Part shown: one piece after another, positions 1 to 8,554 of the stretch
How the letters are laid out: the number at the start of each line of letters is the position of its first letter
Numbering within the stretch: position 1 is the first letter of the stretch
Assembly: GCF_029223865.1 (NCBI RefSeq)
Contig: NZ_CP119520.1
Span: forward strand, 6,820,001 to 6,884,000
Reading direction: 5' to 3'
DNA: 64,000 bases
DNA from: Telluria mixta
GTDB lineage: Bacteria; Pseudomonadota; Gammaproteobacteria; Burkholderiales; Burkholderiaceae_D
Made by a program: the position numbers and the translations under genes
Notes under the pieces: generated by a model
Database searches by the model: none
Told to the model about the DNA's origin: nothing
What the model saw: only the letters and a program-made list of their open reading frames with translations

Positions 1-2
1 AC

Positions 3-269
3 GCCGAGGAGCAGACGTGGGCGCGCCGCCCGCAAGCCATCTCCAGCGTGCGCGTGCGCATCACGAACGACGCGAACGTGGTGACCTTCCGTTACTCGTT
101 CGACGGCGGCACGACATGGATCCTGCACGGCACGCGCATGGAAGTGTCGGGGATCCACCACAACGTGTTCGGCGGCTTCCTGAGCCTGAAAGTGGGCGTC
201 TACGCCGCGGGTAAAGGGACCGTGCGCCTGCGCGATTTCCGCTACCGCGCGGTGGCCGGCCAGGCGTGA
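3..269 (+). CDS. 3' end of a probable glycoside hydrolase (GH43-type C-terminal domain), cut by the window edge
   Basis: The frame is open from base 3 to a TGA at 267-269, giving 88 C-terminal residues and no start in the window. The pattern (VRVRITNDANVVTFRYSFDGG followed by a closing LRDFRYR) resembles the C-terminal concanavalin-like beta-sandwich that follows the catalytic propeller in GH43 xylosidases/arabinofuranosidases. It sits 7 bp upstream of a LacI regulator and near a second GH43 gene, which supports a plant-polysaccharide role. The family call rests on a short stretch; a generic laminin-G/DUF1349-like domain is the alternative. Confidence 0.5.
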   Translation, partial: AEEQTWARRPQAISSVRVRITNDANVVTFRYSFDGGTTWILHGTRMEVSGIHHNVFGGFLSLKVGVYAAGKGTVRLRDFRYRAVAGQA

Positions 270-276
270 GGCACAC

Positions 277-1374
277 ATGAAGCGTCCAGCTGCCGGCTCC
301 CCTGCCCGCCCGACCATGAGCGATGTGGCGGCGCTCGCGGGCGTGTCGCCGATTACGGTCTCGCGCGTCATGAACGGCAATGGCCGCGTCGACGCGCGCA
401 CCCGCACCCGGGTCGACGACGCCATGGCATCGTTGCGCTACGCGCCCAACCGCGAAGCGCGCAGGCTGGCGGGCCGCAAGGCGATCCGCATCGGCGTCCT
501 GTACGGCAGCCGCTTCACCGGCGACCTGGGACAATTCCTGATCGGGCTGTCGAACCAGGCCAACGTGGAAAGCACGCAGGTGCTGGTCGAACGGTGCGAA
601 TCCGCCGACGAGGAAGCCACCCGGCTCGCGTCCCTGATCGCGTCCGGCGTGGACGGCATTATCCTGACGCCGCTGGCGGACACCGGACACGCGCTCGCCG
701 TCGTGGCCGCGGCCGATATCCCGACCGTTGCGGTCGGCTGCGGCCCGACCGACCCGCGCGTCGGCACGGTCGGCATCGACGACGACCGCGCGGCTTACCA
801 GATGACGCGCCACCTGCTGTCGCTCGGCCACCGGCGCATCGGCGTCATCACGGGGTCGCCCGACGACGTCATGGTCGCCCGGCGGCTGGCCGGCCACCGG
901 TTTGCGCTGGACGCGATGGGTGTCGCCCGCGACGACGCCCTGCTGGTGACTGGAACGTCATCGTATCGCTGCGGCCTGGCTGCGGCAGGCTGTCTGCTGG
1001 ACCTGGCCAACGCGCCGACGGCGATCTTCGCCACGAGCGACGACCTGGCGGCGGCAACCGTCGCCGCGGCGCAGCGGCGCGGGCTCGATATCCCGGGCGA
1101 CCTCACCGTCACCGGCTTCGGCGACGGCATGCTGGCAACGACGATCTGGCCTGCCCTGACCACGATACGCCAGCCCAGCGCCGAGATGGCGCGTGCCGCC
1201 GTGCGGTCGCTGGTACGCGATGTGTACCGGATGCATCGGGGCGTGGAGCGCACGCCCGAGCATCTGCGCATCGACTATGAACTGATGCGTCGTCAATCCG
1301 ATGCGGCGCCCCGTGTACGGCCGCAGCAATCGTGGGAGATGGCGGTCGAAGCCGGGACGCTTCACCTTATTTAA
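277..1374 (+). CDS. LacI-family transcriptional regulator
   Basis: The 365-residue protein has a LacI-type helix-turn-helix at about residues 13-60 (MSDVAALAGVSPITVSRVMNG with the hinge region after it). A periplasmic-binding-protein-like effector domain follows from about residue 70 (IRIGVLYGSRFTG) to about 340. Such proteins normally repress sugar-utilisation genes and release DNA on binding a sugar. The ATG lies 7 bp after the preceding glycosidase stop, so the two are probably co-transcribed. The nearby beta-xylosidase on the opposite strand is a likely target. The effector cannot be told from sequence. The family assignment is secure. Confidence 0.9.
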   Translation: MKRPAAGSPARPTMSDVAALAGVSPITVSRVMNGNGRVDARTRTRVDDAMASLRYAPNREARRLAGRKAIRIGVLYGSRFTGDLGQFLIGLSNQANVESTQVLVERCESADEEATRLASLIASGVDGIILTPLADTGHALAVVAAADIPTVAVGCGPTDPRVGTVGIDDDRAAYQMTRHLLSLGHRRIGVITGSPDDVMVARRLAGHRFALDAMGVARDDALLVTGTSSYRCGLAAAGCLLDLANAPTAIFATSDDLAAATVAAAQRRGLDIPGDLTVTGFGDGMLATTIWPALTTIRQPSAEMARAAVRSLVRDVYRMHRGVERTPEHLRIDYELMRRQSDAAPRVRPQQSWEMAVEAGTLHLI

Positions 1375-1450
1375 CCTCGCTTAACTGGCGACACGAAGCT
1401 GGCCGGACCTACAGTAGTCGGGACGCACCACCAACCCGACGGAGGAATCC

Positions 1451-1621
1451 ATGAACCAGCTTCATTCGACTGCCCAGCTCACACGCTCCGAACCGGCCGT
1501 ACCGGTCATCCACTACAAGACGGAAAAGATCGACGGCGTGAACGTCTTCTACCGCGAGGCCGGGCCGGCCAACGCACCCGTACTGCTGCTCCACGGGTTT
1601 CCGAGACCATTCCCGACGTGA
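1451..1621 (+). pseudogene. 5' remnant of an alpha/beta hydrolase gene
   Basis: A good Shine-Dalgarno (ACGGAGGAA) precedes an ATG at 1451. The 56-residue reading frame contains YKTEKIDGVNVFYREAG and APVLLLHGFP, the N-terminal strand and oxyanion-hole (HGFP) segment of epoxide hydrolase/haloalkane dehalogenase-type alpha/beta hydrolases. These proteins normally run to about 290 residues. Here similarity stops right after HGFP, where the sequence switches to response-regulator remnants and the frame ends. The nucleophile, acid and histidine are absent, so this is a truncated gene at a deletion junction. Confidence 0.7.
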
Positions 1622-1827
1622 CGTTGATGGACCTGCGCACGCTGGCCGGCGATGGCCTGACGGAGATGGCCGCGATTCTCCGCCGGCGGCACGAAGGACG
1701 ATCTGACGCCGCGCGAATGCGATATCATGCACCTGGTCGCGCGCGGCAGTTCCAACCGCGAGATCGCGCGCACGCCGTGGCGATCTGCATGCGGCGCGGC
1801 TACCTGGATCTCTCCGACCTTCCCTGA
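1609..1827 (+). pseudogene. Degenerate NarL/LuxR-type response regulator (three collapsed fragments)
   Basis: Three short blocks of one response regulator are preserved in order but in alternating frames. Block one, from 1609, is the receiver segment around the phospho-Asp (VTLMDLRTLAGDGLTEMAAILR). Block two, from 1697, is the start of the GerE helix-turn-helix (DDLTPRECDIMHLVARGSSNREIA). Block three, from about 1774, is the extreme C-terminus (HAVAICMRRGYLDL, compare the usual AVAIALxRG). The sequence between the blocks, including most of the receiver and the recognition helix, is missing. No functional protein is expected. Confidence 0.65.
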
Positions 1828-1852
1828 CCCGTCACCCTGCACCGCTACCGCC

Positions 1853-2236
1853 ATGTTCACCCGCATCCACCACGCCGCCATCATCTGCGTCGACTATGCC
1901 CGCTCCCGCCACTTCTACACGGACGTGCTGGGCCTGCGCATCGTCGCCGAAAACCACCGCGCGCAACGCGACTCCTGGAAGCTGGACCTGGCGCTGCCCG
2001 ATGGGTCGCAGATCGAGTTGTTCTCATTCCCGAACGCGCCCGCACGGCCGTCGTACCCGGAAGCCTGCGGCCTGCGGCACCTCGCGTTCGCGGTCGGCGA
2101 CCTGCCGGCCTGCATCCGGCATCTCGAAGCGCACGGCGTCGCCGTGGAACCGGTGCGCACGGACGAATACACCGGCAGGCGCTTTACCTTCTTCGCCGAT
2201 CCGGACGGCCTGCCGCTCGAGCTGTACGAAACCTGA
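1853..2236 (+). CDS. VOC-family (glyoxalase I-like) metalloprotein, YaeR type
   Basis: The 127-residue protein has two vicinal-oxygen-chelate beta-alpha-beta modules. It begins IHHAAIICVDYARSRHFYTDVLG and ends FTFFADPDGLPLELYET, closely resembling E. coli YaeR throughout (RDSWKLDLALPDGSQIELFSFP, EACGLRHLAFAV). Metal ligands of the fold are in place: His near the N-terminus, Glu in QIELF, His in GLRHLAF and Glu in PLELYE. The family includes glyoxalases, dioxygenases and resistance proteins; YaeR itself has no firm substrate. The gene stands alone downstream of the decayed patch and converges on the xylosidase gene, whose stop lies 2 bp away. Confidence 0.85.
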   Translation: MFTRIHHAAIICVDYARSRHFYTDVLGLRIVAENHRAQRDSWKLDLALPDGSQIELFSFPNAPARPSYPEACGLRHLAFAVGDLPACIRHLEAHGVAVEPVRTDEYTGRRFTFFADPDGLPLELYET

Positions 2237-2237
2237 G

Positions 2238-3932
2238 TCAGTTGCTTCCGGACGCAGCGTAGGGACCGATCACGACACCCACGAATCCGCCCGCTTTCTG
2301 CGTCGACAGGAAGCGGATATCGACCTTGTCGGCCAGGGTCGTGGTCACGTCCCCGTCGCGGTAGCGGTAGCTGGCCTGGCCGCCGTCCATGTCCATGACG
2401 AGCTCCACCCGCCCGGACGCGGCCGGCCTGCTCGCCACCAGCGTCTCCTTGCCGCCCTCCGTCTTGTAGAGGGCCACCACGTCCTTGCCGCCGCTGCGCG
2501 TCACGCCAAGGAACACGTGGTTGTCGTCGTTCTGCATCGCGACGAGGCCCGCGCGGTCGCCGTCGTGGCGCGGCACGGCGTCGACCACGGTCGATACGGT
2601 GGCGACGTGATGCTGCTGGCGCCGGCCCACGAAGGCGGGCACGCCGCGCAGATCGCCCAGCGGCGCGCCGGCGCGCAGCACCAGTGCACCGCGTTCGACG
2701 GTGTACAGCGGCGCCCGGGGAATGCGGATGCCGATCCAGGCGGACGACAGCGGACCGTCGAATTCGTCGACATACGCGAAGTTGCCGCTGGTGGGCACCG
2801 GCGCCGCCGGTTGCGGCGGCAATGCCGGCTTCGTGACGGCATACGGCACCGTCCTGCCCTGCTCCAGCATCAGCGGCCAGCCATCCTTCCAGTCGACGGG
2901 CAGCATGAAGGTTTCGCGCCCGATGTTATAGAAATTGCCCGGATAAGGCCGGGTCGCCAGGAAGACGGCCCACCATTGCCCGTTCTGCGTCTGGACGAAG
3001 TCGGCGTGACCGGCCGTGGTGACGGGGTTCGGGCGCTTCGGGTCCAGGTCGCGCTGCGTCAGGATCGGATTGACGGGTCCCGGCACATAGGGGCCCGTGA
3101 TCGTCCTGGAGCGGAACACGACTTCGGAGTGCTCGTCCGCCGTCCCGCCTTCAGCGCAGATGAGGTAGTAGTAGCCGTCCTTGTTGAAGATGTGCGGCCC
3201 CTCGATCCAGATCGGCCGCTTCGCGGGGACCACGCCGCCGTCGACGAGGACCTTCGGCTTGCCGGCGAACTGCAAGGTGCGCGGGTCCAGCTCCGCGATC
3301 CAGATCGCGCGATGGCCTTCGTAGCGCGGCTTGCCTTCCGGTGCATTGTTGTACACGACATAGAGCTTGTCGCCATCCCGGACGAGGGATGGATCGATAC
3401 CCTGCAGGCCCCGGATCGTGACCGGCTGCGACCACGGGCCGGCCGGATCCTTTGCCGTGATGACGAAATTCCCCGTGCCGCCCGGGCAGCTCGAACACGT
3501 GGTGATAATGTAGAACAGGCCATCGTGATACGAGATGTCCGGGGCATAAATGCCCTGCGAGGCGCGCACACCGGTGAAATCGGCCTGGCCGGGCCGGTCG
3601 AGCGCGTTGCCAACCTGCGTCCAGTTGACGAGATCCCTGGAGTGGAACACGGGCAGTCCCGGGAAATTCGTGAACGAGGAATTCACCAGGTAATAATCGT
3701 CGCCGACGCGCGCGATCGACGGGTCCGGGTAATAGCCGCTCAATATCGGATTGACGAACTCGCCGTCGCGCGGCCGGACGTTTTCCTGGGCCCGTCCCTG
3801 ATAGGAAAACTTCTCGAAGCGCGCGACGGTCGCGCTTGCGTCGTCCGCCGCGACCGCCATCGTCATGGAAGAAGCAAGACCCAGGGCCAGTGCCCCCGAT
3901 AACACCATGGCCTGTACGGAATATCGTTTCAT
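2238..3932 (-). CDS. Secreted GH43 beta-xylosidase/arabinofuranosidase
   Basis: The chosen start (ATG at 3932) follows a GGGGAG ribosome site and gives a Sec signal peptide of about 29 residues ending AVAA; the mature enzyme has about 535 residues. The GH43 five-blade propeller shows the general base in GYYPDPS (Asp about 70), the pKa-modulating Asp in GIDPS (about 180) and the catalytic acid Glu in WIEGPH (about 244). From about residue 390 a C-terminal concanavalin-like beta-xylosidase domain follows (FDGPLSSAWIGIR). It should release xylose or arabinose from xylo-oligosaccharides in the periplasm or outside. An AT-rich 70-bp gap separates it from the chemoreceptor gene upstream. Confidence 0.88.
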   Translation of the reverse strand: MKRYSVQAMVLSGALALGLASSMTMAVAADDASATVARFEKFSYQGRAQENVRPRDGEFVNPILSGYYPDPSIARVGDDYYLVNSSFTNFPGLPVFHSRDLVNWTQVGNALDRPGQADFTGVRASQGIYAPDISYHDGLFYIITTCSSCPGGTGNFVITAKDPAGPWSQPVTIRGLQGIDPSLVRDGDKLYVVYNNAPEGKPRYEGHRAIWIAELDPRTLQFAGKPKVLVDGGVVPAKRPIWIEGPHIFNKDGYYYLICAEGGTADEHSEVVFRSRTITGPYVPGPVNPILTQRDLDPKRPNPVTTAGHADFVQTQNGQWWAVFLATRPYPGNFYNIGRETFMLPVDWKDGWPLMLEQGRTVPYAVTKPALPPQPAAPVPTSGNFAYVDEFDGPLSSAWIGIRIPRAPLYTVERGALVLRAGAPLGDLRGVPAFVGRRQQHHVATVSTVVDAVPRHDGDRAGLVAMQNDDNHVFLGVTRSGGKDVVALYKTEGGKETLVASRPAASGRVELVMDMDGGQASYRYRDGDVTTTLADKVDIRFLSTQKAGGFVGVVIGPYAASGSN

Positions 3933-4004
3933 GTCGGATCGAGCTCCCCAATTCTGCGTGGCAGCCACTCTATGTCAATAAAATAACCAAAACCAATGTT
4001 TTGT

Positions 4005-5606
4005 TTATATCAATTGATTCATAAAAGGTATTGCTGGCGGCTTCACGAAGCGGCGCGGGACATCGATCTGGAACACGCTGACCATGTCCGCGAGCCGGTT
4101 AGCCTGCTCCTGCATCGACGCGGCGGCCGCGGCCGCCTGTTCGACGAGAGCGGCGTTCTGCTGGGTCACCCGATCCATCTGGCCGATGGCGCTGTTGACC
4201 TGCTCGATGCCGTGGGTCTGTTCCCGGCTCGCGCTGCTGATCCCGGCGACGATGCCGGCGACCCGGCGCACGCTCGTCACCACCTGCTCCATGGTCGCGC
4301 CGGCCTGGTGGACGAGCCGCGTCCCGGCATCGACCTCGGCCGCCGAGGCGGAGATCAGCGCCTTGATTTCCCTGGCGGCGGCGGCCGAGCGCTGCGCCAG
4401 GTTGCGCACTTCCGAGGCCACGACCGCGAAGCCGCGTCCCTGTTCGCCTGCGCGCGCGGCTTCGACGGCGGCGTTCAACGCCAGGATATTGGTCTGGAAT
4501 GCGATGCCGTCGATGACGCCGATGATGTCGACGATCCTCTTTGCCGAGGCGTCGATCGCCCCCATCATCGCCACGACGTCGCCGACGACGGCGCCGCCCT
4601 GGGCCGCCACCTGCGACGCGTCGATGGCGAGGCGGTTGGCTTCGTGCGCGCTGTCCGCATTCCGGCGCACGGTGGCCGTCAGCGCTTCCATCGACGAAGC
4701 GGTTTCCTCCAGCGAGCCGGCCTGCTGTTCGGTGCGCGCCGAGAGGTCGAGGTTGCCGGCACTGATTTGCTGCGCGGCGGTGGCGATGGTATCGGTACCC
4801 TGGCGAACCTGCGCCACGATGCCCACGAGGCTGTCGTTCATGTGGCGCAGCGCGCGCAACAGGGCGCCGGTCTCGTCGCCGGATGATGAGTCGATGCGAC
4901 GCGTGAGGTTGCCGCTGGCGACGGTCTCGGCGACGGCGACGGCCACGCGGATCGGCCGCACGATCGACCGCGTCAGCCACCACGCACCGACCGCACCCGC
5001 GACGACGGCGGCTGCCGTGAGGAGCGCCATCGTCAGCGTGCCGAGCCGGCCGAGAGCGCCGATCGCCTGCGCATGCGCATCGATCTTCCTGCGCTGCAAG
5101 GTCACCAGGTCTTGCAACGCCTGCTGGAAGTCCCGCGCCGCCGGCAGGAATTCTTTCTCGAAGACGGCGGCGGATTCGTCCATCCTGCCCTCGGCCTTGG
5201 CCCTGGTCGCCCGGTCGCGCGCGGCGTTATAGGCCTCGCGCCTGGCCATCGCGCGCCGGTACTGGGCCTTTTCCTCTTCCTCGGTGAGCAGAGGAACGAG
5301 TTGCCCGAGGATGACGTCCCCCTGCTTCATCGACCAGGCCGTCTCTTCCTTGAAGAACGTGGCCAGCTGCGGATCGGTGCTCCTGACGATGGCGGTCGTG
5401 CGGCGCACCGATCCGAAGATCAGCGTATGAAAGTCGGAAACGAGGCGTTCCTTCGTCAACGGCTCGGACGTCATGGTCCGGGTCGCGTTCGTCACCGCGT
5501 CCAGGCGATGGATGCCGACCGCGGTGGTCAGCACCATCGTGGCCAGGATGGCCCCGAATCCGAGGCCGAGGCGGTGGCCGATACCCATGTGCGTCAGCAG
5601 GTTCAC
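4005..5606 (-). CDS. Methyl-accepting chemotaxis protein coupled to the tannase gene
   Basis: The roughly 533-residue protein has a first membrane segment near residues 14-32, a periplasmic four-helix-type sensor, a second segment (LTMALLTAAAVVAGAVGAWW), a HAMP domain and a cytoplasmic signalling hairpin with the conserved tip [20 protein letters not shown]. There is no CheR-docking pentapeptide at the C-terminus. I place the start at GTG 5606, whose GTGA overlaps the tannase stop. The resulting N-terminus matches the length of the paralogue at 39679; ATG 5588 is the alternative. Its place at the end of the gallate operon suggests taxis toward gallate or related phenolics (inference). Confidence 0.88.
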   Translation of the reverse strand: MNLLTHMGIGHRLGLGFGAILATMVLTTAVGIHRLDAVTNATRTMTSEPLTKERLVSDFHTLIFGSVRRTTAIVRSTDPQLATFFKEETAWSMKQGDVILGQLVPLLTEEEEKAQYRRAMARREAYNAARDRATRAKAEGRMDESAAVFEKEFLPAARDFQQALQDLVTLQRRKIDAHAQAIGALGRLGTLTMALLTAAAVVAGAVGAWWLTRSIVRPIRVAVAVAETVASGNLTRRIDSSSGDETGALLRALRHMNDSLVGIVAQVRQGTDTIATAAQQISAGNLDLSARTEQQAGSLEETASSMEALTATVRRNADSAHEANRLAIDASQVAAQGGAVVGDVVAMMGAIDASAKRIVDIIGVIDGIAFQTNILALNAAVEAARAGEQGRGFAVVASEVRNLAQRSAAAAREIKALISASAAEVDAGTRLVHQAGATMEQVVTSVRRVAGIVAGISSASREQTHGIEQVNSAIGQMDRVTQQNAALVEQAAAAAASMQEQANRLADMVSVFQIDVPRRFVKPPAIPFMNQLI

Positions 5607-7324
5607 GGCGCGGGCACGCCCTGCACCTTCGGCGCGTACGGCGTGTAGAAGATCGAGCCCGGCCACGACGGCGTGCGCACGTTGTAGCGCGGTGCGCCGC
5701 TGGCGTAGTTGGCGCCGTCGTGCCAGTCGCCGCTGCCGGTGTACTGGGCCACGGCCGGATACGGATAGACGGGACGCGATGCCGTCTGGGCGCCGGCGCT
5801 GTCCAGCTTGTAGGTCATGACCGAGCCCGGCGCGGTGCCCTGCTCCACCCAGCCGGTGATGCCCGACACCAGGTCGATGTTGTCGTTGCCTTCGCCGCCG
5901 CCGCAGTGGGCCACCCCGGGCACCAGGTACAGGCGCGCGAACTCGTCGACCGTGGCCTGTCCCATCTGGCCCTGCATCGCCTCGTAGTACTGGATCGTGT
6001 ACAGCGGCGAGATGTGCTGGTCGGCCCAGCCATGCCACAGGATCAGCTTGCCGCCGGCTTTCCGGAAGGCCGACAGGTCGGGGTTGGTCGCGTCGTTGAG
6101 CGGATGGTTCTCCGCCAGGTAGGTCGCGTAGAAGCTGCTGTCGGTATAGCCGAACGTGTCGATGTCCGGCCTGGCCGGCGTGCCCGTGAAGATGAGGTTG
6201 TAGGCGCCGGTCACGATGTTGTAGCTGAACACGCCGGACTTCACCGGGACGGGCGCGCTCGACGAGCCCGATGTCGGCACCTCGACGCCCACCCAGTTGC
6301 CTTCCGAGCCGAATACCGGGCGGCCGGCCTGCATCGGTGCCCCCGTCTTCGCATCGGCCGGGCCGCCGTAGATCCGGCCGGCGGCCAGCACTTCGGCCTG
6401 GGTCAGACACTGGCTGGTGTCCTGTGCGCCGGCTGGGCAGGCGATCGAGGCCGGATCGAAGCGGCACGCGCGTGGATCGGAGATCAGGCCGTCGGGCGTG
6501 TCGGCGCAGGCGGCCAGCACGGCCTTGTGCAGCACGGCCACCTTGTCCGGGTACAGGATCGAGTTGCCGCTGCTGTCGCCGGTCGTGCTGTTGGCGACGA
6601 CGCTCCAGCCGTGAAACACCGAGTTCTGCAACTGGAAGTGGGCGGCGGGCGCGCCCGCGACGATGCCGTTGTAGTCGTTCGGATAGCGCTGCGCGGCCAT
6701 CAGCGCTTCACGGCCACCGTCCGAGCAGCCGACGAAGTACGAAAACTTCTGCTCCTGCCCATAATAGGCCTTGATCAGCTTTTTCGCGGCCAAGGTGGTG
6801 ATGTGCTGGCCGCGGTAGGCGAAGTCGGCCTGCTTCTGCGCGTCGGCGGTCCAGCCGGGATCGAAACCCTGGTGACCCATGTCGGTCGCCGCGGTCACGA
6901 AGCCGCCCTGCTGCACCAGCGGACATTTGTAGCTGAAGCTGATGGCATCTTCCTTCGTCGGATCGGCGACATTGCCGCACAGCCCGCCGCAGCCCAGCGC
7001 CGCGAAGCGCTGGGTCCAGGTGCCGACCGGCAGCGCCACCTCGAACGTGTTCGACGGCGCCAGCGTGCCCTTCACGACGCACAGGCTGACGCTGCTGCCG
7101 TTGACGGTCGTGGCGACCACCGTGGCCGAGTTGATCTTGCTGCCGGCGCCGCCGATATCGGTCACGTCGACCGCTGCCAGCTGCGTGCAGTCGGCAACGG
7201 GCTTGACGACGGCGAGCGCGGCCGCGGTGGTGTCGGCGGGAGCGACGGCGGCACCGCCGTGGCAGCCCGCCAGCAGCACGGTAATGGCCAGCAACCCTTG
7301 CAGGGGGTGGAATGCTTTCATCAT
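5603..7324 (-). CDS. Tannase/feruloyl esterase family lipoprotein
   Basis: The 573-residue protein has a lipoprotein signal (LLAITVLLAGC, Cys about 21) and the tannase/FaeB family (PF07519) fold. The catalytic motifs of the CS-D-HC type are visible: Cys200-Ser201 in VGCSDGGREALMAA, the Asp region in LWHGWADQHISP, and His-Cys in VPGVAHCGGGEG. The enzyme class hydrolyses galloyl or hydroxycinnamoyl esters. Lying 14 bp downstream of a porin gene and in the same operon as the gallate dioxygenase and gallate permease, it most likely releases gallate from galloyl esters at the outer membrane or cell surface. Exact ester specificity is not determinable. Confidence 0.88.
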   Translation of the reverse strand: MMKAFHPLQGLLAITVLLAGCHGGAAVAPADTTAAALAVVKPVADCTQLAAVDVTDIGGAGSKINSATVVATTVNGSSVSLCVVKGTLAPSNTFEVALPVGTWTQRFAALGCGGLCGNVADPTKEDAISFSYKCPLVQQGGFVTAATDMGHQGFDPGWTADAQKQADFAYRGQHITTLAAKKLIKAYYGQEQKFSYFVGCSDGGREALMAAQRYPNDYNGIVAGAPAAHFQLQNSVFHGWSVVANSTTGDSSGNSILYPDKVAVLHKAVLAACADTPDGLISDPRACRFDPASIACPAGAQDTSQCLTQAEVLAAGRIYGGPADAKTGAPMQAGRPVFGSEGNWVGVEVPTSGSSSAPVPVKSGVFSYNIVTGAYNLIFTGTPARPDIDTFGYTDSSFYATYLAENHPLNDATNPDLSAFRKAGGKLILWHGWADQHISPLYTIQYYEAMQGQMGQATVDEFARLYLVPGVAHCGGGEGNDNIDLVSGITGWVEQGTAPGSVMTYKLDSAGAQTASRPVYPYPAVAQYTGSGDWHDGANYASGAPRYNVRTPSWPGSIFYTPYAPKVQGVPAP

Positions 7325-7338
7325 GATCGGCCTCCCGT

Positions 7339-8421
7339 TCAGAACGAATGCTTGATGCCGGTGATGATGCCGTTCTGCGCCATGCCCGCGCCGACGGCGC
7401 CGCCGGCGGACAGCGCGACCGCCGCCGTGCCGCTGTTGCTCACGTGGCCGATCGCGACGTAGGTCGACGTGCGCTTCGACAGATCGTAGATCGCGCGCAG
7501 CATATAGAGGGTGCTGTCGTTGCCGCTGTTCTTGTAGTCCAGGCGGCCGGCCAGGCCGTCGATCGTCACGACCGGCGACAGTTTATAGGCACCGTCGAAG
7601 TAATACAGGTTGCTGCGCGGGGTGGCCGAGGAACCTTCGTTGTCGCGCACGACGGCGCCGGCGGCCAGGCGCCAGCCGTCGAACTTCGTGTAGCCGGCGA
7701 GGTGCAGTCGGCTGTCCGTCAGGTTGCTCGTGGTGAGCCCAGCCGCCGCGCCGGTGCCGCCGTTCTTGCGGTCGTAGGCGCTCGTGATGCCCCACGCCGG
7801 CGTGTCGTAGCGCAGCATGGCCGACCACTCGCGGCAGGCTTGCGCGTCGGCCGCCGCCTCGCCCGGGCAGTTGGTGCCGCCCGGACCGCCGGCGTTCGAC
7901 ACGTCGCGGCCGAGGCTGTACGTCGCGCCGACCGTCACCGCGCCAAACGTGCCTTTATACGCGACCGAATTGTCGGTGCGGCCGTTCGGGATGCCGGCGT
8001 CGAGCGAGCCGAGGCCGTACTGCGCCGGGCCGATGATCTCCACTTCCGGCATCGAGTTGTACAGCATGTTGTAGTTGCGGCCCAGCGTGACCTGGCCCCA
8101 ACTGCCGGCGAGGCCCACCCACGCCTGGCGGCCGAACAGGCGGTTGCCCTGGCCGGTCGTGCCGCTGTCCGTGTAGATGCCCGTCTCCAGCGTGAAGATC
8201 GCCTTCAGGCCGCCGCCGAGGTCTTCCGTGCCGCGGAAGCCGATACGGGACGGGAACATGCCGCCGCCCAGGCTCGGCATCCACGTGCGGCTGTGGCCCG
8301 CCGCGTCGGCGTTCGTGTTGTAGTCGATGGCCGTATCCAGCAGGCCGTACATCGTGACGTTGGTCTGTGCGTGGGCAACGCCGCACGCGGCGATGGCGGC
8401 GAGCGCGATGATCTTCTTCAT
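7339..8421 (-). CDS. Gram-negative porin (OmpC/Burkholderiales type), gallate operon
   Basis: The ATG at 8421 lies 6 nt after a GGAG site. The 360-residue product starts with a Sec signal peptide (MKKIIALAAIAACGVAHAQ) followed by the typical Burkholderiales porin opening VTMYGLLDTAIDYNTN. It keeps the conserved SRIGFRGTEDLGGGLKAIF block and ends in the beta-barrel signature Phe (GIKHSF). It should form a 16-strand trimeric outer-membrane channel. The position between dioxygenase and tannase corresponds to the porin in gallate clusters of pseudomonads, although that one (GalP) is an OprD-type protein. Uptake of gallate is inferred from context. Confidence 0.9.
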   Translation of the reverse strand: MKKIIALAAIAACGVAHAQTNVTMYGLLDTAIDYNTNADAAGHSRTWMPSLGGGMFPSRIGFRGTEDLGGGLKAIFTLETGIYTDSGTTGQGNRLFGRQAWVGLAGSWGQVTLGRNYNMLYNSMPEVEIIGPAQYGLGSLDAGIPNGRTDNSVAYKGTFGAVTVGATYSLGRDVSNAGGPGGTNCPGEAAADAQACREWSAMLRYDTPAWGITSAYDRKNGGTGAAAGLTTSNLTDSRLHLAGYTKFDGWRLAAGAVVRDNEGSSATPRSNLYYFDGAYKLSPVVTIDGLAGRLDYKNSGNDSTLYMLRAIYDLSKRTSTYVAIGHVSNSGTAAVALSAGGAVGAGMAQNGIITGIKHSF

Positions 8422-8490
8422 GGTATCTCCTTGGTTTTTTAGTGAATGAATGCTGTCGTCGGCGGCGCAGGGGCGAGCGCCGCCCGGGCG

Positions 8491-8549
8491 GGACGCGCGA
8501 GGCGTCCGCCGGTTCGTGTTCAGGGGGATGGGCGCGCCAGGGCGCGCCC
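8491..8549. other. Two GC-rich hairpins in the dioxygenase-porin gap
   Basis: The 133-bp gap between the dioxygenase stop and the porin start holds two inverted repeats: GGACGC/GCGTCC at 8491-8507 (5-nt loop) and GGGCGCGCC/GGCGCGCCC at 8530-8549 (9-bp stem, 2-nt loop). Neither is followed by a T tract on either strand, so they look more like intercistronic mRNA-stabilising or attenuating structures than intrinsic terminators. They may set different expression levels for the porin/tannase half of the operon. Confidence 0.4.
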
Positions 8550-8554
8550 GCGGA

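Noticed and set aside
1896..3902. Long plus-strand open frame opposite the GH43 gene
   Set aside because: It is a GC-driven shadow of the xylosidase, whose catalytic residues are all present on the minus strand.
3950..3978. TTGACA with AGAATT before the GH43 gene as a sigma-70 promoter
   Set aside because: The predicted transcript would start only about 10 nt before the ATG and overlap the ribosome site; the match is too weak to annotate.
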